In this document: piece by piece, positions 44,947 through 57,313 of the stretch
Layout: every line of letters begins with the position of its first letter
Position numbering within the stretch: position 1 is the stretch's first letter
Assembly (NCBI RefSeq): GCF_019393635.1
Contig: NC_057861.1
Coordinates: forward strand, 78,623,327-78,687,326
Length of the DNA stretch: 64,000 nt
Direction: 5' to 3'
Source of the DNA: Dromiciops gliroides
Taxonomy: Eukaryota; Chordata; Mammalia; Microbiotheria; Microbiotheriidae
The notes under the pieces: generated by a model
Databases searched by the model: none
The model's input: only the letters and a program-made list of their open reading frames with translations
What the model was told of the DNA's origin: nothing
Translations under genes and position numbers: made by a program

Positions 44947-45197
44947 ATCTTCATTTGATAAACTTGCCGCTATACCACACCTACTCCTTTTGTATATAAC
45001 CAGGTGGGTTACAAGACTGGGCTGCCCATTGTTGGAGGATTGAAATCCACTTTAGGCCTGTGTGTAATAAATCTCTCTCTCTCTACCTTGAGTACCTGGC
45101 TGAGTATTTTCTGTGTCAATTGTGCCATAACAGTAGAAGTGGATCTCTGGATTTTGCTATCTAATTAACATGTCTTTATTTTATATTTTATTTTCAG
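44947..45197. other. Unit B intron-2 equivalent, with possible LTR remnant
   Basis: Between the SINE and exon 3. 44980-45130 (TGTATATAACCAGGTGGGTT, AATAAATCTCTCTCTCTCTA, GTGTCAATTGTGCCATAACA) looks like the promoter and R/U5 end of an LTR and has no counterpart in unit A. The family is unknown; the left part (from about 44600) may belong to the same element. Confidence 0.4.
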
Positions 45198-46393
45198 AGC
45201 CTTACAATGCTCCCTGGAGAACCTTCAACTTTCTAAATGCTCTCTGACAAACCAAGATATAACCTACCTGGCCAGAAGTCACCACAGCTACCATCTCATA
45301 AAATTGGATCTTTCAGGAAACGACATCTGCAAAGAACTTAATTCCTTCCTGAAACTTCTAATGTCAGTCTCAAACTCCCTGAAGTGGCTCAATGTGGCAA
45401 AATGTGGGATCAAGAATGCAGACTTTTATACAATTTTTCCCTATCTATATTCCTGTACCAGGCTTTCCCACATTGGTCTGCAGGACAACCCACTATCTAG
45501 CACGAGTATATTCATTTTCCTGGTGCCATGCTATCATAAGCTGCCCAACCTGAAGGTACTATCAGTTCCATTCTTCCTAGATTGTTGCCAAAACCTGCCC
45601 CAGCATGGTCCTCTTCCTGAGTCATTTGAGCCTTATGTTGCTAATGACAAGTTTTTCTCTATTGTGGATGAAATGGAGCAGATGCTATTCACAAGAGGAC
45701 ACTCTACCATTGAGTTTACTACCAGTCTTACCTCTAACATACCTAACTATTTCAAACTATGATAATGGGTTAACTACCAGGAATGGGGAGAATGTCATAA
45801 TTCCATGATGATAATGAATTTTCTCATTTTTAAGAACTTTTAAATATAATTTTAACCATGAAAGACACTCAAATATACAAAATAATGAATAACTCTCACC
45901 CCAAACCCACAGAATTTTACAAAGGAGAACAAGGATTTGCATACAACTAGGACACAAATGTTTAGTTACTATTTTTATCTCAAGTCAGAGACAATGTATA
46001 TCCAATCATCATCCTCATGATTTGTGTAGAAAACCCTTCACATTTTTCATGTTTTTAATGTATCATTTTAAATAAATGTATAGTTTGAGGTATTGTTTAA
46101 TTATACAAGTATACCATAATTTATTTTTCATTCTTTCTTAGCCATGATTCCAGTTTGGGACTAAAACAAATAAAGCAGCTATAGGTATTTTTATAGAGAC
46201 CGTGAGAATCTACATATACATAGGTCTGTATGTATATAGACCTAAAAGCAAGTAATGGGAACTTCAAAGAAACTCCAGCTTTTCCCACTCCTCTGATCAC
46301 ATAGCCCTTATTTGTGATTTAATACATATTAGATTGTATTATTTTCAATTTATTATGTATTAATGATCAAAGTAAAGTGGGGTATCAACTTTC

Positions 46394-46551
46394 TTTCTTT
46401 CTTTTTTTTTTTTTGGCGTGGCAATTGGGGTTAAGTGACTTGCCCAGGGTCATACAGCTAATAAGTGTTAAGTGTCTGAGGCCGCATTTAAACTCAGGTC
46501 CTTCTGAATCCAGGGCTGGTGCTTTATCCACTGTGCCACCTAGCTGCCCCG
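46394..46551 (-). mobile_element. Marsupial CORE-SINE
   Basis: Minus-strand SINE with a T-rich tail; TATCAACTTTC on the left and TATCAATTTTC on the right. Confidence 0.94.
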
Positions 46552-47444
46552 AATATCAATTTTCAATTTCACAATTGAAAGATTTCAAAATTTAAATAAA
46601 AATCAATTTAATGAACGACCATAATTACAGAAAATTGATAATAAGGCACGCTTACCCACCTTTTGACACAATGGTAATGAACTCAAGATGAATTTTTAAA
46701 GCATTCATTAAGAAATTGGCATGCATTCTGGGAAGATGGTGGAGTAGGTCAGAAATTTCCAGAATCTCTAGATTTCCCCCACAGACAGAAAATCTCCACA
46801 AAATGAATGTAGAGCAGCAAAAATAAAGGGGCAAATCATTTCTCCTCCTAAGACAACTTGAGGGGATCTCAGGAAAGACTCTATGTACTGAGATTTGCCC
46901 TGAGTGAAATATAAACACTTCAAGGTCAACTCCACTGAATGAACAATACCAAAAACAGGTGCTAGGCACAGCTCCTTGGAAGCAGATTAGCCCTCAAGAA
47001 ATTTTAAAAGATTGGACCTGAGCTGTATAAGATAGTGATTCTAAAACACAAAATTGGGTAGGAAAAGGTACAAAGGAACAATTATCTCATAAAAACAAAG
47101 TATGAAAGGAAGAACTGATACAGAGGAAGCAGGTGGGGGTGGAGGGCTGGTACTACTAGAACCTTACTCTCATCTGGGTTGAAGAGGAAACAACCTGCAC
47201 ATCTGGAGGGATGTAAAGGTCTTCTGGACTTGTAGAGAGGTGAGAGAACTGTAGGATAGAAAGGAGAAAAGATTTTGAAAAGGACATGTAGATTAAAATT
47301 TAGGAAGGGGGATAAAATAAGTTAGGGACTCATAGGGGTCAGGGTAGAATAAGGAATAGGAGGATAAGGGGAGAAGATAAGGTGACAAAGAGAGGGCAAA
47401 ATGAGAGGCTGAGAACAACAGTGAGTAAAAATAAGATGGAGGGA

Positions 47445-47591
47445 GGGGTAGCTAGGTGGCACAGTGGATAAAGCACCGGCCCTGGATTCAGGAGGACCTG
47501 AGTTCAAATCCAGCCTCAGACACTTGACACTTACTAGCTGTGTGACCCTGGGCAAGTCACTTAACCCCCATTGCCCCTCAAAAAAAAAAAA
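47445..47591 (+). mobile_element. Marsupial CORE-SINE
   Basis: Full length; target duplication AGATGGAGGGA on both sides. Confidence 0.95.
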
Positions 47592-48207
47592 GATGGAGGG
47601 AAATTCACAAACAGTAGTTGATATTTTGAATGTGAATGGCATAAATTCGCTCATAAAATGGAAATGGATAATGGAATTTATTAAAAATTAGAATCTAACA
47701 ATAGGTTGTTTACAAGAAATATGTTTAATAATGAGATATGCACAGTTAAAATGGAACATTGGAGTATAATTTATTATGCTTAAACTGATGCAAAAAAAGG
47801 CAGAGGTAACAGTTATGATCTCAGACAATGTTATATCTAAAATATATTTAATTAAAAGAGATAAACAAGGTAAATACATTCTGACAAAAAGTACCAGAGA
47901 CAATGGAGCAATAGCAATACTGAATCTACATGCACAAAATACTATAGCATCTAAAATTTTAAAATGAAAGTTAAATGAATTACAGGTGGAGATATATAGT
48001 AGTACTACAAGAGTGGGGGGGCTTTAATTTTCCTTTCAAAACTAGATAAGTCTAAACAAAAAAATAAATAAGAAAAAAAGTCAAGTCAGTGAATAGAAGG
48101 TTAGATAACCTAGACACAAATAGCTATCTGGAAAGAATGGAATGGAAATAGAAAGGAATTCATTTTTACTCTCAGTGGTTCATGGTACCTTTAGAAAGGT
48201 TGGTTAT

Positions 48208-48367
48208 GGGGCAGCTAGATGGCGCAGTGGATAGAGCACCGGCCCTGGAGTCAGGAGTACCTGAGTTCAAATCCGGTCTCAGACACTTAACACTTACTAG
48301 CTGTGTGACTCTGGGCAAGTCACTTAACCCCAGTTGCCTCACTAAAAAAAAAAAAAAAAAAAAAAAA
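48208..48367 (+). mobile_element. Marsupial CORE-SINE
   Basis: Full length with an A tail of more than 20; target duplication GAAAGGTTGGTTAT on both sides. Young copy. Confidence 0.96.
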
Positions 48368-48540
48368 GAAAGGTTGGTTATATATTAGGTCATATAAATT
48401 TTATTTCTAAAAGAAGAAAAAGAAAAATAGTAAACATATCCTTTTCAGATCACAATGCAATAAAAATATATTTAATAAGGATCCATGAAAACATAGATTT
48501 AAAACTAATTAGAGATTAAACAACACAATCTATTTTTAAT

Positions 48541-50575
48541 AAAAGTATTTTATTATTTTCCAGTTACATGTAGAGATAGTTTTCAACATTTTTTTGTGGG
48601 GCAGTGAGGGTTAAGTGACTTGCCCAAGGTCACACAGCTAGTAGGTGTCAAGTGTCTGAGGCCAGATTTGAACTCAGGCACTCCTGAATCCAGGGCCGGT
48701 GCTTTATCCACTGTGCCACCTAGCTGCCCCAACATTTGTTTTTATAATATTTCCAATTTCCAATTTTTCTCCTTTTTCTCCTTTTCTCCTTCCTTCCCCT
48801 CCCTTCCCCCTCCCCAAGACAGCAGATAATCTGATATAGTTTATATATGTACAATAACATTAAACATATTTCTGCATTATTCATGTTATAAGAGAAGAAT
48901 CAGAGCAAAAAGGAAAAAGCTCAAAAAAAGAAAAACAACAGCACCAAAAACAAAAGAAATAGTATGGTTCAATCAGCATCCATATTCCACAGTTCTTTTT
49001 CTTTCTGGATTTGGAGATCCTTTTCCATCATGAGTCCTTTGGAACTTTCTTGTACCATCGTACTGGTGAGAAGAATCTAGTCTATCACAGTTGATCAACA
49101 CATAATGTTGATGATACTGTATACAATGTTCTCCTGGTTCTGCTCATCTCACTCATCATCAGTTCATGCAAATCCTTCCAGTTTTCTCTGAACTCCTCCT
49201 GCTCATTGTTTCTTACAGCACAATAGAATTCCATTACATTCATATACCACAACTTGTTCAGCCATTCCCCAATTGATGGGCAGCACCTCAATTTCCAATT
49301 CCTTGCCACCACAAAAAGAACAGCTATAAATATTTCTGTACATGTGGGTCCTTTTCCCTTTTCCATGATCTCTTTGGGACAAAGACCCAAAAGTGGTTTT
49401 GCTGGGTCAAAGGGTATGCACAGCTTTATAGCCCTTTGGGCATAATTCCAAATTGCTCTCCAGAATGGTTGGATCACTTCACAGCTCCACCAACAATGCT
49501 TTAGTGTTCTAATGTTTGCACAGCTTCTCCAACATTTATTATTTTCCTTTTTTGTCATATTAGCCAATCTGATAGGTGTCAGGTGGTATCTCAGAGCTGT
49601 TTTAATTTACATCTCTCTAATCAATAGTGATTTAGAGCATTTTTTCATATGGGAATAGATAGCTTTGATTTCTTCCTCAGAAAACTGCCTGTTCATATCC
49701 TTTGACCATTTCTCAATTGGGGAATGACTTGGATTCTTATAAATTTGATTTAGTTCCCTATATATTTTAGACATGAGGCCTTTATCAGAAGTATTGGCCA
49801 TAAAAATTGTTTCCCAGCTTTCTGCATCCTTTCTAATTTTGGATGCATTGCTTCTGTTTGTACAAAACCTTTTTAATTTAATGTAATCAAAATCATCTAT
49901 TTTGGATTTCATAATATTCTCTATCTCTTGCTTGGTCATAAACTGTTCTCCTTTCCATAAATCTGAGAGGCAAACCATTCCTTCCTCTCCTAATTTACCT
50001 ATGGTTTCTCCTTTTATGTCTAAATCATGTACCCATTTTGACCTTATTTTAGCATAAGGTGTAAGAGGTTGGTCTATGCCTAGTTTCTGCCATACTATCT
50101 TCCAGTTTTCCCAGCAGTTTTTTTCAAATATTGAGTTCCTATCCCAGAAGCTGGAGTCTTTGGGTTTACCAAACAGTAGATTACTAAAGTCATTTACTAC
50201 TGTGTCTCCTGTACCTAGACTATTCCATTGATCCTCCACTCTATTTCTTAGCCAGTATCAGATAGTTTTGATGACTGCTGCTTTATAGTAAAGCTTCAGA
50301 TTTGGTACAGCTAGCCTACCTTCCTGTGCATTTTTTTTTGTTAGTTCCCTTGATATTCTTGACTTTTTTGTTTTTCCAGATGAATTTGTTATTATTTTTT
50401 CTAACTCTACAAAATAATTTTAGGTAGTCTGGTATGGCACTTAATAAGTAAATTAATTAGGTAGAATTTTCATTTTATTATATCAGTTCAGCCTATCCAT
50501 GAGCAATTGATATACTTCCAATTATTTAGATCTGATTTGATTTGTATGTAAAGTGTTTTGTAATTATGTTCATAG
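48541..50575 (-). mobile_element. L1 ORF2 C-terminus and 3' UTR, relatively young
   Basis: Minus-strand. Two long frames, 50239-49607 (210 codons) and 49567-49085 (160 codons), cover the ORF2 C-terminal region, including CCWSCEVIQPFWRAIWNYAQ-like text and the end STLCVDQL. Almost identical in its last 138 residues to the plus-strand L1 at 37044-37460. 5'-truncated near 50575. Confidence 0.87.
48590..48730 (-). mobile_element. CORE-SINE in the L1 3' UTR
   Basis: Minus-strand SINE; CAACATTTTT before and CAACATTTGTTTTT after it. Confidence 0.94.
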
Positions 50576-50958
50576 AGTTCCTCGGTAGAACATTTACTTA
50601 AAACCATCAACAAGTATTACTTGTAATGGGGATAATAAGCTAGAAAGCTTACCAAGAAGATTAGGTCTGAAACAAGGATACTCACTGTTACTAATATTAC
50701 TCAATATTGTACAGGAAATCATAACAAGAGCAATAAGAGAAGAAAAATAAATAGAAGGAATCACAATAGGGAGCAGGGTAATAAAAGTTTCTCTTTGACA
50801 GATGATATAATGGTATATTTATAAAATTCCAAAGTCTCAATGAAAAAGTTAGTTGAAGCAATTAACAATTATAGTAAAGTAGCAGGATATAAAGAAAATC
50901 CACATAAATAATCAGCATTCCTAAATATCACAAACCAAACCCTGCAAGAAGAGATAGT

Positions 50959-51127
50959 GGAGCAGCTAGGTGCCACAGTGGATAGAGCAGCAGCCCTGGA
51001 TTCAGGAGGATCTGAGTTCAAATCTGGCCTCAGACACTTAACACTTACTAGCTGTGTGACCCTGGGCAAGTCACTTAACCCCAATTGCCTCACTAAAAAA
51101 AAAAAGAAAAAAAGAAAAAAAAAGAAG
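50959..51127 (+). mobile_element. Marsupial CORE-SINE
   Basis: Full length with an A/AG-rich tail; GAAGAGATAGT is present on both sides. Confidence 0.94.
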
Positions 51128-51165
51128 AAGAGATAGTAAGAGATACCTTCATCGAAAATTACTCT

Positions 51166-54124
51166 GGGGGCAGAGCCAAGATAACAGAAGAGAGACTGTG
51201 ACTCCCCCTAGCTCCCAACAAATCTGTCCACTTACTCCCAAATAATGCAATAAAAAAGCAGCCCAACTCACATAAAAACAGTGAGACTATTTTCCAGGCA
51301 GAAACAGCAATTGAAATCACCTGTTGATTGGGCTGAAAGAGGAGCTCAGCACACAGCCTGGACCCCCCCAGGAATAGAATGCCTCTGAATCTTCAGGTGC
51401 CAGCAGCTAGCAGCCTCTTCTGAAGCTTGGGTCATAGACTGGTGAGGTGGGCTTTGGTAGTTGGCCAGGGTGAAGTGGGTAGAAGTCTTGCTAAAGTTAG
51501 GGGAGAAGCACCCTGGTTCTGAACCAGTGGGGCCAAATCAAGTGGTGTGCCCAGTCAGGGAAGGGCACAGGCATGCCCAAGCGTCTGACCACAGAGAATC
51601 AGATTTCAATTACACATCTACTTCTGGTTGAGATGTCAGCAAAGAAAAACAGTGGAAATAGACAGCTTCTTTGGGGGAGGGGTAGACCAGAATACACAGT
51701 CAAAAGAAGATAACAACAAAGTCAAAGCTCCAATATCCAGTGCTTCCAAGAAAAATATGATTTGCTCTCAGGCCTTAGAAGCACTCAAAAGGGACTTTGA
51801 AGAGAAAGTAGGAGAGATAGAAGGAAGATTTAGAGAAAGGGAGGAAAGAATGGAAAGAGAAATGAGAGCAATGCAGGAGAGTGATGAGGAAAATGTCAAC
51901 AGCTTGAAAAGTCAAATGGGAAAGGAGATAGAAAAACTTGCTGAAGAAAATATTGCCTAGAATTAGGATTGAACAAATGGGAAGCTAGTGACCTTATGAG
52001 AAACCAAGACATGGTATAGCAAATCCAACTGAATGGAAAAATAGAAGGCAATAGAAATATCTCCTTGTAAAAAAACAGCTGACCTAGAAAATAGATCCAG
52101 GAAAGATAATTTGAAATCATTGGTCTACCTGAAAAACATGACAAAATAAGAGCCTAGACATCATCTCCCAAGAAATTGTAAGGGAAAATTGCCCTGATAT
52201 TCTAGATGCAGAGGGTTAAAATAGAAATTGAAAGAATCCACTGATCACCTCCAGAAAAGAGATTCCAAAAGGAAAACTTCCAGGAATATTATAGCCACAT
52301 TCCAGCTATCTCAGGAGGAGAAAAATTGCAAAGCAGCTAGAAAAAAGGAATTCAAATACTGTGGAACCACAGTCAGGATAACACAAGATCTAGCAGCTTC
52401 TACATTAAAGGACCAAAGGGCATGGAATATGATATTCCAGAGGTCAAAGGAACGGGACTACAATCTAAAATCACCTACCCAGGAAAACTGAGTATAATGT
52501 TTCTGGGGGGGAAATGGGAATTCAATGAAAAAGAGGACTTGCGCAGGCATTTGTGATGTAAAGACCTGAACTGAATAGAAATTTTTGACTTTCAAGTACA
52601 AGAATGCTAGAGAAGCATAAAAAGATAAACAGGGAAAAGAAATCATGACAGACATTGAAAGGTTAAACTGTTTACATTCTTACTTGAGAAGATAATACTT
52701 CCAAATCATAAGAATTCTCTCAGTATTAGGGCAGCTGAAAGGAATATACATAGATTGAATATGAAGGGATGATATCTATAAAGCATTTATCCTTGTTTTT
52801 TTGTGTGGCAGGCAGGGTGGGGTGGCTTATGTCTGGGGCTAGATTTGGGCTCAGGGTCTCCTGATCCAGGACTGGTGCTTTGTCCACTGTATTACCTAGC
52901 ATATCCATTATGATATCTTTAAAATAAAGTTAAGAGGTAAGAGAAATGCACTGGAAGAAAGGGAAAGGGAGAGGTGGAAGGGTGTAGAAAAGCTCACATA
53001 AAAGAAACAAGAAAAAGCTTATGGAGTGGAGGGGAAAATGGTGAAGGAGTCGGGGAGTGAGTGAGCCTTACTTTCATCAGACTTGGTTCAAGAGGGAATA
53101 ACATACTCAAGTGAGTATAGGTAACATATTTTGCCCTAAGGGAAAGTGGAGGGAAAGGGGGAAAAGGTGGGAGAGAGATGAAGGAAGGGAGGGCAGATTG
53201 GGGCAGGGGTGGCAGTAAAAAAGCAAAACATTTTTGAGGAGGGATAAGGTGAAAAAAGATAGAAAATGGAGTAAATATCAAGGGGAGGGAATTGGATGGA
53301 GATAATAAATAATAATAATAAATAATAATAGTAACTGTGAAAGAAATGATGAGCAGGATGATATTAGAAGGACATATGAAAAATGCAAACCATCAATTAG
53401 TGGAAGAACCCGATAGTATTTGAATCAGATTGAAGTATAATTTCAATTGTTAGTCCTTTCTAAAGTTATTCTATTTTCCTTTCACAACTTGACTAATGTG
53501 AAGATGCTTGGCATTACTACACATGTATGACATATTGAATTGCTTGATTTTTCATAGGGAGGGTGGAGGAGGGAGGGAGGAAGAAAATTTAGACACAAAG
53601 TTTTAAAAAAAATCAATGTGAAGATTGATGAGCAAGAGGATTTCAGAGAAATCGGGAAGTACGCACAGGAAACTGATGCTGAGAGAGATGATCACAACCA
53701 GGAGAACATTGTATACAGTATCAACAACATTGTGTGTTGATCAACTGTGATAGACTTAACTCTTCTCAGCAACACATGGTCCAAGATAGTTCCAAAGGAT
53801 TCATGATGGAAAATGCTCTCCAAATCCAGAAAAAAAGAACTGTGGAATCTAGATGCAGATTGAATCATACTATTTCTACTTATTTTTGTTTTCCTTTTTT
53901 GAGGTTTTTCCCTTTTGCTCAGATTCTTCTTTCACAGCATGACTAATGTGGAGATATGTGTAGTGTGATGGTACATATATAAGCCTATATCAGATTGCTT
54001 GATGTCTTTCAGAGGGGGGAGGGAAGGGAGAGGGAGAAAAATTTGAAACTAGAAATCTTATAAAAACAAATGTTGAAAACTATCTCTACATGTAACTAGA
54101 AAAAAAATTTTTATAAAAAGAAAA
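51166..54124 (+). mobile_element. ORF1-only L1 derivative (HAL1-like) with two 3' ends
   Basis: Starts with an L1 5' end (GGGGGCAGAGCCAAGATAAC). The 5' UTR is followed by ORF1 from 51632, with open parts 51628-51960 (MSAKKN-type start missing in the recorded frame; coiled coil ALEALKRDFEEKVGEIEGRF) and 52228-52491. A purine-rich spacer follows to 53335. Then come two L1 3' ends in a row, 53340-53610 and 53625-54120, and an A-rich end. GAAAATTACTCT lies on both sides (51154-51165, 54125-54136), so the whole went in as one unit. EN and RT are absent. Confidence 0.75.
52793..52903 (-). mobile_element. Diverged CORE-SINE in the L1 spacer
   Basis: Recognisable from TGGGCTCAGGGTCTCCTGAT and CACTGTATTACCTAGC; strongly diverged. 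Occupies the same place in this L1 as 32970-33090 does in the 31858 element. Confidence 0.6.
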
Positions 54125-54546
54125 GAAAATTACTCTAGACAATATAAAATACCTAGGAGTGTACATGCCAAAATAATCCCAGGAACTATATGAAAAAATT
54201 ATTTAAAAATTTTCATACAAATAAAATAAAATTTAAATAACTGAAGAATAATTAATTGTTCATGGGGCCAGTAAAATAAAAATAATAATATTACCTAAAC
54301 TAATTTACATATTTGATGTCATCTCAGTTAAATTACCAAAAATATTATTTTACTGAATTAGACAAATTATAAAATTCATTTAGAAAAATGAAAAATCAAG
54401 AATATCAAAGGAACTAATGAAAAAATGAAAGAAAAGGCAGTTAAGTGGTACCACACCTTTAACCATATCATAAGGTAGTAATTACCAAAACTGTTTGGTA
54501 CTGGCTAAGAAATAGAAAGGTAGATCAATGAAGCAGAGTAGGTAAA

Positions 54547-54949
54547 TGTAATGGCCTAAATTCTAGCTGTGATGTCTAAAATATAAATGGTCGCCTTAAA
54601 TTAGAAAACATATAGCACCAATCTTTGGGCATTAAGTATTTATTAAAGTATATTAGGGGTCAGTTAAGAGAAACATGTGGATAAAGTATCCCTATTCTGC
54701 CTTTCCCCTGCTGCCTCTGCTGCCAAGACCAAGTCAGGAATCAAAAAGGCCGAGATCCTCCCCCTTCTCCCAGAAGCCCCTAGTCAAACAGGAAGCAGGG
54801 TCATCCTCACACACAGCTCCAAGCTAATTGGCTGGTAACTTTAACACAACTAACAGTTGGTAACTTCCAGATGCTAAAGTCACATGCTTTCTTTTCATAG
54901 CCAGAGTTCACAATGTCCCTCCCAGCAGGGGGTGTCATTCCAATTCACA
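54547..54949 (-). mobile_element. Solo LTR, family 'TGTAACGATTGG'
   Basis: On the minus strand it starts TGTGAATTGGAATGACACCC, close to the family start, and ends near CTAGAATTTAGGCCATTACA. Interrupts old L1 text. Related to 492-850, 56843-57313 and 61297-61661. No internal region. Confidence 0.75.
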
Positions 54950-55177
54950 CATATACAATTTACAGCAGCAAATAAAAATAGGAACCTTTTATTTGACAAG
55001 TATAAAGACTTAAAATTTTGTGATCAGAATCCATTATTTGGCAAAAATTGTTGGGAAAACTGGAAAGAAGTATAGCAGAAACTAGACATAGGCCAATATC
55101 TCATACCATTTACCAAGATAAGGTTGAATTGGATAAATGATTTAGACATTAAAGGTGATATACACAAATTGGGGGAT

Positions 55178-55310
55178 GGGCAGCTAGGTGGCACAGTGGA
55201 TAAAGCACCAGCTCTGGATTCAGGAGGATCTGAGTTCAAATTTGGCCTCAGACACTTGACATTTACTAGCTGTGTGACCCTGGGCAATTCACTTAAACCT
55301 CATTTCCCCA
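55178..55310 (+). mobile_element. Marsupial CORE-SINE
   Basis: Well-preserved SINE in old L1. Its tail has grown into the simple repeat at 55311-55434. Confidence 0.93.
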
Positions 55311-55434
55311 CAAATAAATAAATGAACGAATAAATGAAAGAATGAATAAATAAAAAATAAATAGATAGATGAAATAATAAATAAATGGATGAATGGATGG
55401 ATGGATGGATGGATGAATAAGTAAATAAATAAAA
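55311..55434. repeat. Tetranucleotide-rich tail (AAAT/GAAT/GGAT)n
   Basis: Mixed AAAT, GAAT, GATA and GGAT units that follow directly on the SINE tail. Confidence 0.9.
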
Positions 55435-56842
55435 TAGGCAAATGAATTGAATGAATTGGGGGAACAGGAAAAATGTACCTGTCAGATCTATAGGTAAGGG
55501 AAGAATTTATTACCAAAAACGAAATTACAAAGGATAACAGGAAATAAAGTGGATAATTTTGATTATGTGTTAATTCAAAAAGATTTTCCACAAACAAAAC
55601 TAAGCAGCCAAAATTGGAAGGAAAACAGAAATTAGGGAAAATTGTAACCCCCATTTCCCCACAAAACAACAACAACAACAAACATAGAAATATATCATTC
55701 TAAATAGGACTACCTGTTCTGGAAAACAGTTTAGATTTTGGGAGGAAATTTAGCAACCAATTCAAAGCCACTGACCCAATGGTCCGACTAATGAATATGA
55801 ATGCCAAGGAAATAAATGACAGAATGAAATTTCTCATATACACCAGATATTTATAGCAGTACTCATTGTAATCGGAAAAAAGTGTGGAGGGTGTTAGGAC
55901 CAATTCACTGAAGGATAGTCAAAGAAATCATGGTGAATAATTGTAATGGGATATTATTGGATGGTAAGTAATTATAGACAAGAGGAATTCAGGGAAACAT
56001 GGCAAGAAATATATGAATTGATAGAGAGGAAAATGAACATAATTAGGGGAATAATGTATAAAATGATAGCACCATGATTTCCTGAAGTCCCTCTTCTTGG
56101 CAGATAACAGATCACATGCTGTCTAATGCTCCTGTTTTCCTGCTTACCTCCCCAAAGAAAAAGCCTCTACCTACAGGGACCTTGCCAAAAAAAAGCAGGT
56201 CTCATAACTCACCCTTCTCCAGATATCAATGCACTTGCGTTCAGAGGATACACAGGAGACCACTGAGATCCTTGCTATTGGTTGTCCACAAACCCTTAAT
56301 CTCCCCCCCAGGGGGGACCCCAGGCATGTAAGCACATTCAGTATGCCAAAGGTTGCTTGTCCCTCATCTACCTTCTCTTTGGGGACTAGCATGCACCCAA
56401 TATAGCCAAGCCCTTGAATTGCTGAAGAAAAAAGTCAACTAATGAGTAATTATATGAACTAATCAGTGTAATAAAATAAAGGCAGCTGTAATCTCTCTAG
56501 CATCTACATTTAACAAGGGAGGTTGGGCATAGGTGTCTTAGTTTAACATCTTTAAATAAAATGGTTCCCAGACCAAACTGAGTTCAGAATGTCCTCAAGT
56601 AAATGCCAAGTTACTTTATGTCCTAACTGACGCATTACACTTGATTGTCAAAATAGTTCCTGAGAAGACATCAGGTAAGGTGGATGGTTGGGAGGATAGC
56701 CTCAAATACAAAGCTGGTCATCGTGTGATTATTCGGGGTAGCAAGGCAAAGGCATAGATTGAAGAGAGGCCACTAGAAGAGCTTTGCTGCCTCATTGGCC
56801 CTTGGGCCCTTTACCTTGTATAGGTTCCTTGTGAATGGTTGC

Positions 56843-57313
56843 TGTCCTGTAAATTCTAGCTAGTCTGTCTAAAAAATCTAATCAGTGGTCACCAATAAAT
56901 TAGAAGCTTTAACAGGAGTTTAGACTTATGAGCATTTATTAAAGAGCATAAGAGTTTGGTGAAGAGAGAGAAAGAGGCATAGATGCCTACATCTCTCTAT
57001 CTCAGGGAGCCAGCATTTCTAGCTCCACTCCTCATGAGGTCCTGGTGAAAGAGAGAGTGCCTCACCCCTTCTTCCTCCCTGAAGCCTCCTGTGAAAACCG
57101 GAAACATCCCATACACACACACACACACACACACATACACACACACACGGCTCCAAGCTAATTGGCTGGTAGCTTTGATCAACAGTACCCATGAGCAAAC
57201 ATCACTTCCTGACGCCAAAGAACTGACCTTCCAAGCCACATGACTTGCCCTCAGACACCTTCTCCTCATGGAGGAGCTTTCCTACAGTAAGTGGCATCAC
57301 TCCAATTGTCACA
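56843..57313 (-). mobile_element. Solo LTR, family 'TGTAACGATTGG', in unit C
   Basis: Minus-strand LTR with no counterpart in units A (10745) or D (62645). It contains the shared end (AAATTCTAGCTAGTCTGTCT, CACCAATAAATTAGAAGC) and start (CACTCCAATTGTCACA). A CA-repeat is embedded. Younger than the duplications. Confidence 0.82.
57112..57148. repeat. (CA)n microsatellite
   Basis: About 18 CA units with one interruption (ACATAC), inside the LTR. Confidence 0.97.

Larger units (their letters stand above)
38608..45762 (+). pseudogene. Second LRRC14-like copy, inactivated
   Basis: Exon 1 equivalent is 38608-39145 with a SINE inside; exon 3 equivalent is 45198-45762. The ATG of the intact copy is TTG here (38608). 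Without the SINE, exon 1 would read on in frame (SAQQLVQDEEAMCKILESVP, KMLIQTYQHCSWTSKKCPEC) to a normal donor at 39146. Exon 2 is absent: alignment with unit A breaks at about 43440 and resumes at about 44155, with an MRPL14 retrocopy in between. Exon 3 is fully open and well kept: QCSLENLQLSKC, LIKLDLSGNDICKEL, LSHIGLQDNPLSS, PNLKVLSVPFFLDCC, ending in IPNYFKL. Losing exon 2 removes about 209 residues, so this copy cannot make the family protein. The good state of exon 3 suggests recent loss. Confidence 0.88.
38270..46290. repeat. Segmental duplication unit B
   Basis: The start (AATATTAAGAATGAGAAGCT) matches unit D near 63600. 38470-39760 matches 16330-17430, 40790-43440 matches 17440-20085, and 44155-46280 matches 26005-27440 of unit A. 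Relative to A it lacks exon 2 and its flanks and much of the upstream flank. Confidence 0.77.
46725..48540 (+). mobile_element. L1 5' UTR joined to the ORF2 endonuclease region; ORF1 missing
   Basis: Starts with CTGGGAAGATGGTGGAGTAG, an L1 5' end. 47600-48540 matches the first part of ORF2 (endonuclease domain: ACAATAGGTTGTTTACAAGA, GGTAACAGTTATGATCTCAGA-like text). ORF1 cannot be found between them. Old and frameless. Two SINEs are nested. Confidence 0.6.
50576..55650 (+). mobile_element. Old L1 ORF2 fragment, split by younger elements
   Basis: Pieces 50576-51165, 54125-54546, 54950-55177 and 55441-55650 read on from one another as L1 ORF2 (RT region to C-terminal region). They are separated by a SINE, an L1 derivative (51166-54124), an LTR and another SINE with an expanded tail. 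Many stops. Confidence 0.7.
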
